A program made the position numbers and the translations under genes. Below, one piece after another: positions 57,211 through 64,000 of a stretch of DNA of 64,000 nt. The stretch covers positions 112,808,549 through 112,872,548 of the forward strand of contig CM043953.1 of the NCBI GenBank assembly GCA_014529385.2. The letters are read 5' to 3'. Source of the stretch: Adiantum capillus-veneris (taxonomy: Eukaryota > Streptophyta > Polypodiopsida > Polypodiales > Pteridaceae). Positions within the stretch are counted from its first letter, which is position 1. Each line of letters starts with the position of its first letter. The notes under the pieces are model-generated. The model was not told the DNA's origin, made no database searches, and worked only from the letters and a program-made list of their open reading frames with translations.

Positions 57211-57235
57211 GGGCCACCTATTCATGCATCCACCC
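57211..57235. repeat. Right terminal inverted repeat, 25 bp
   Basis: GGGCCACCTATTCATGCATC then CACCC; reverse complement of 44790-44814 with one mismatch. Just inside lies AACCGGTT (57198-57205), the same core as the internal repeats. Confidence 0.9.
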
Positions 57236-57239
57236 TACT

Positions 57240-58582
57240 AGGATAGGTTGTACATACCTCTCCGTACTTTATTATGTGCTATAGTAACACTCTTCCCTCG
57301 TATGGTTTGTCCATTTTCTCTCAATTTTTCACCACTTAATCTCCCTCGGATTAGGATTTACAAGAGGAGTTAATCTCTTGACCATTTCATCAATAAACTT
57401 TTCTTGATTGATAGATGCCGTTGGTTTGACAATAGGCTCACTCATTTGTGAATCACTATGCTGAGAGGATGTGTTGTTCTTCAGACTCTTACAATCCTTT
57501 TCTTTATATTCCTATTAACAGTTTTCCACTAGATAAAGAGCTTCTTTGATCAGTTTGTTTAGCGTCTTGCTCCTTATCATATGCGAATCCTTTTGAAGAC
57601 CCGCATGTCTCATTTCCTCGATAAAGATCAGCAGTACCCATGAAAGACGCCCTCTTTATACTTGAATATTTGGATTTGTGAGACCGTATTGTGAGCTATT
57701 TCTTTTTGCAATAATTCTTCGATGAATTCTTCAAACAACACATCTAGAGTCTCAAAATCCCGTCTTTCCATTGAGTCAAACCGTGTAGCTGCGCCATCGT
57801 CGAGAGTCAGTCTAAATGCCACAAATTGTGCTGCAAAATCTAAACTTTCCTCTTCTCTAATTACCTAGATGAAAGGCGCCATGTGATATCTCGGATCTTT
57901 GTCTCAAGAGTATTTCCCGTTTACTCATTTCTGGACTTGGGATTGTCTAAACTCGCTGATTGTCTACAAGTCTAACCATAGACTCTCCCAATCCTTCTCT
58001 CCTTTTAGGCCTTCTAGTATGGGTAGGTTATTCTTCAAAGGGATTGATTGTTCTATTGGGGATTGGTCTATTAGGGAGATTTACTTGAGGAGGCACGTAT
58101 GCCATCTCTGTGATCATTTCATCTCACTTTATTGCTCTAGAAGGGAATCCAGGTGGCTTTCTTTTTGGAATTTTTGTAGGAATCCTCATTTCTAGTGTAG
58201 ATTTATGTGGTTCTTCATTGACCAAATATCCACCTATTTCTAATGCAATGTGTGGGTTTGTTCTTTGTACAACTCTATATTCTCGTCTATACTTATCAAC
58301 AACTATAGATTTCCATTGACATTTGACTCCGTATGTATATACATATAAGAGCTTATAATCTGTCATCTCTTCTAGGTGTGGCTTTCAGAACCTATAAAAG
58401 TTGACCTCACTTCCTTCACCATGTCTATACACTCCTTCACTCTCATGACCTATCATTGAAACTCTCTCAAAAAAATTGGTCTTTATCAACCGCAAGTTTG
58501 GAAGATCCATTATGAGTGGATGCTCCTCTATCGATGGGATCCCAAAGCTTGTGTAAACTGAGTTTGAATCTAAAGTAGACAT
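57240..58582 (-). pseudogene. Ty3 gag, N-terminal part
   Basis: On the minus strand an ATG at 58582 starts MSTLDSNSVYTSFGIPSIEE, and a later frame (58366-58124) continues GVKCQWKSIVVDKYRREYRV, then GGYLVNEEPHK. The gag core follows at 57822-57628: AFRLTLDDGAATRFDSME, then FETLDVLFEEFIEELLQKEI, the usual pattern of a capsid-like gag domain. Frameshifts separate the pieces. The frame then reaches the TACT duplication at 57239 and continues at 44789 beyond the inserted transposon. Confidence 0.65.
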
Positions 58583-60072
58583 GATTTTTGGGCTTAAAAT
58601 CTTGATTTTGATGTAATAAAACTTTTACCCATGTGTTCAAGTGCTTTGGTTAGGAAAAAGTCAAAATTATGTCCTAAACCGCAATTGTTTCCTTACAATT
58701 CTATAAAATTATCACTTTTAGACACCTCTGACTTTCAGATGAATCTTGAGGCCTCAAACGACGTTTTTTGGACACTCAACAACAATGAATTACCCAAAGA
58801 GATCACATTGAATATTGTACAGCTACTCTAGAGCTTTGTTTTGATAAAAAAAAGTTCTTGAATCCGATATCGATAGCTCAAGTTATGACCAAAACAATCA
58901 ATCTGTGCCTGGAGATTTCATAAGCTTATGATGTCTACTCGCTTAGAATTTCTCCAAAATTTAACTATAGACTCTCCTTGATGTACTCTAACCAGTGTAA
59001 GTCTCAATTTGTGATTTTGACACTTTTAAGCAGGTATATCACTCCTTTTTTTGTTTGGTTTCCTACAACTTCCCGGGGAGGTTAACAAAGCCAAAAGTGA
59101 TCCAAATTGAACGAAACTTGGTCTCTAGGCCTATTTTGTGATGACAAACCCTTCTGGGAGCTCAAATGTAAATTTTGACTTTCATTCCAAACACTTTTTA
59201 TCAATCAAGCAACTCTCAACAACTTTTAGAATTCCAAATGAACACTTTTTGTGCAAGTTATGGTCAACACAAGCATGAATATTTCCTAATTTCCATCTTT
59301 TGAACCTTTTTAGCCCAAATGTGCTCCAAATGCAATGAAATTTTGGCTAGGGACTTCTTTTATGCTCAAGGACACTAGGGTATACTCAAATGCCTTATTT
59401 GACCCACATTTGGCCTCTAAGATATCATACATGTGTGATGTCTTTTGGCCTAGATTTCACTTTTGCTTCTACCCAAGGTACTCCTTGATACGTACAACAA
59501 GAATATGTGATCACAAAAAATTTTGGATGTCAAAATTGCACAAAATTACCACTTTTTGACAAGGAAATCTCCCGAAAGAGTAAAATCCCCTTTATTCTCA
59601 ACCTATAAGCCGAAATGAAATGAAATGTTCACTCAATTTCCCTTAGTCCTTTGGCTTTTTGCAAAAGTGGAATGTGAAAGTCTCAAGTGCTGACTCACTT
59701 AGCTCAATTTGAAGTGATACACATAGACCAGTCACAATAGCTAGCAAGAATTGTACAGTCTTTGTAAAAGAATAGCTAACTTGATCAAAACTGATACAAG
59801 AATCAGATTGCAAACAAGGAATTGAAAGCTTGACAGAAGTTGAAATCAAGTCAAGTGGAGGAAGCTGACAACAAGTTGAGTCAATGCTAAGTACTCTATA
59901 CAGGTCTTCACGAGTCCATATGAACCTTAGATCTAGTCGTATACTAGAAAATCAAGGCATATTTAGAGAGATCGCTAGTAGAGTATCCACCGAAGAAAGT
60001 GTGAATCAAGGAAATCCCTTGCACACTATCTTTGAATAAGTCTCAAACACTTTTTCAGAATCAACATCTGAA
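58583..60072. other. Non-coding region, possible leader of the minus-strand Ty3 element
   Basis: No recognisable gene. It would be the 5' leader or LTR of the element at 57240-58582, but I found no primer site of a known type and no LTR partner in the window. Confidence 0.35.
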
Positions 60073-60702
60073 ATGTCTTCCTATACGACTCATTCAGAAA
60101 TCGGAACGATAGTGCGCTATAAGCACATACTCTCTTTTTATAAGTCTAATCATCATGGATCTCAGGTTTACCTGGATCCTAATGAAGATTATGCTATTTG
60201 CATTGATGACCATGGCATTGAGTTTGAAGAGGAAATCAGGGAAAAAAAACAAGGAAAAATGTACATGGATAGAAACGGAACTCAGTATTTTCAAGTTGAA
60301 AACCCTAACGTGATAGACAAATGGGGGTTAGAAGTAAATACCATAATTCCAGATATGGTGGAAAAAGAAGGACCACCAAATTTAGAATTTGAGGGATACA
60401 ATCAAGTTGATTTGAAGCCGTTAAAACGGCTTATTACGGGTAATCCTAGGATCGGCGTTTATTGTTGGGAGGATAGAAACGTCAAAGATCTTCTATGGAC
60501 TTCTCATGCCAAATTAGGACAACTAACACTCATGAAGATCATTTATATCTTCAAAATCAAAGACAACGAATCAACAGATCTACCAACCTACATGTTTAGG
60601 GATTGTTATAACAATAACTTTGCTATTGATAGCTGTTTTTTTGGCTCTCATAAAATATTTCAAGAAGCCACTTCACCCCACAAAAACACCCTAGCACAAT
60701 GA
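60073..60702 (+). CDS. Intact ORF of 209 codons, function unknown
   Basis: A clean ATG-to-TGA frame starts MSSYTTHSEIGTIVRYKHIL and ends TSPHKNTLAQ. It has no internal stop, which is rare in this window. It contains DPNEDYAICIDDHGIEFEEE, KMYMDRNGTQYFQVENPNV, LKPLKRLITGNPRIGVYCWE and FRDCYNNNFAIDSCFFG. It is mixed acidic with scattered aromatics; no signal peptide or membrane segment. No family is recognised. It lies divergent to the gag ORF at 57240-58582 on the other strand. It could be a recent gene, an accessory ORF of an LTR element or a captured exon. Confidence 0.45.
   Translation: MSSYTTHSEIGTIVRYKHILSFYKSNHHGSQVYLDPNEDYAICIDDHGIEFEEEIREKKQGKMYMDRNGTQYFQVENPNVIDKWGLEVNTIIPDMVEKEGPPNLEFEGYNQVDLKPLKRLITGNPRIGVYCWEDRNVKDLLWTSHAKLGQLTLMKIIYIFKIKDNESTDLPTYMFRDCYNNNFAIDSCFFGSHKIFQEATSPHKNTLAQ

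Positions 60703-64000
<3,298 letters not shown>

Larger units (their letters stand above)
44790..57235. mobile_element. 12.4-kb DNA transposon with TIRs, DDE-like transposase and phosphatase cargo
   Basis: The left end GGGTGGATGCATGAATAGG continues TGGACC, and the right end is its reverse complement with one mismatch over 25 bases (TGGCCC). TACT directly flanks both ends (44786-44789, 57236-57239). The flanks carry a retroelement gag frame that is continuous once the insert and one TACT are ignored. Inside are a four-exon transposase-like gene (plus), a five-exon gene (minus) and an FCP1-like phosphatase gene (minus), with introns full of ACCGGT-type repeats and a later LINE insertion. A 4-bp duplication and GGGTGG ends do not let me name a superfamily with confidence. 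Confidence 0.85.

Overview
This is a eukaryotic, transposon-dominated stretch with no confident ordinary host gene. The content points to a land plant with a large, repeat-rich nuclear genome. The evidence is Ty3- and copia-type LTR retroelements with plant-style primer sites and polypurine tracts, hAT and MULE relatives, a non-LTR retrotransposon, GT-AG introns, long CA/GA/AT microsatellites and plant-type FCP1-like and kinase-like reading frames. Two DDE-like transposase families, carried here with multi-exon cargo genes, look more like what is found in bryophytes, lycophytes or ferns than in flowering plants. The lineage is an inference, not a measurement. Most coding sequence is decayed, with stops and frameshifts, and several stops look like CGA>TGA or TGG>TGA/TAG changes.

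Layout. 1-620: leader of an LTR element on the minus strand, with a tRNA-Met-type primer site. 620-4560: degenerate tandem repeats and microsatellites. 4702-8134: a broken DDE-like transposase-like gene with a DUF8039-like N-terminus. 9930-12274: fragments of Ty3 protease and integrase (minus) and the 3' end of a copia-like element (plus). 12275-24805: a Ty3 element on the plus strand (gag, protease, RT, start of RNase H), split by a 9.4-kb hAT transposon at 13747-23142 with a clean 8-bp target duplication. Inside the hAT are a decayed hAT transposase, an unknown gene, a protein-kinase-like gene, an old LINE fragment and another unknown coding stretch.

25190-31570: microsatellites in which (CA)n is repeatedly followed by AGATGG, a 300-bp fold-back element, and a 4.3-kb LTR-like insertion (26310-30620, TGTAA...TTACA, 5-bp target duplication) containing about nine copies of a 152-bp satellite. 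32089-34875: relic of a MULE-type multi-exon transposase. 36830-43584: a gag-only LTR retrotransposon with 2.3-2.4 kb LTRs.

43600-58582: a Ty3 gag region on the minus strand, interrupted by a 12,446-bp DNA transposon (44790-57235) with near-perfect 25-bp terminal inverted repeats and a TACT target duplication. This transposon has a four-exon DDE-like transposase gene (plus strand). On the minus strand it has a five-exon gene with a RING-like Cys/His region and an FCP1/NIF-type HAD phosphatase gene. Introns and spacers are packed with ACCGGT/ACTGGT tandem repeats, and a 5'-truncated LINE has jumped into it. 60073-60702 is an intact ORF of unknown function; the rest to 64000 is mostly non-coding.

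The most interesting pattern is that two unrelated DNA transposons in one window each carry signalling-enzyme-like cargo: a kinase-like protein in the hAT and an FCP1-like phosphatase in the 12.4-kb element. Each is delimited by target-site duplications, and each sits in a retroelement reading frame that becomes continuous again when the insertion is ignored.
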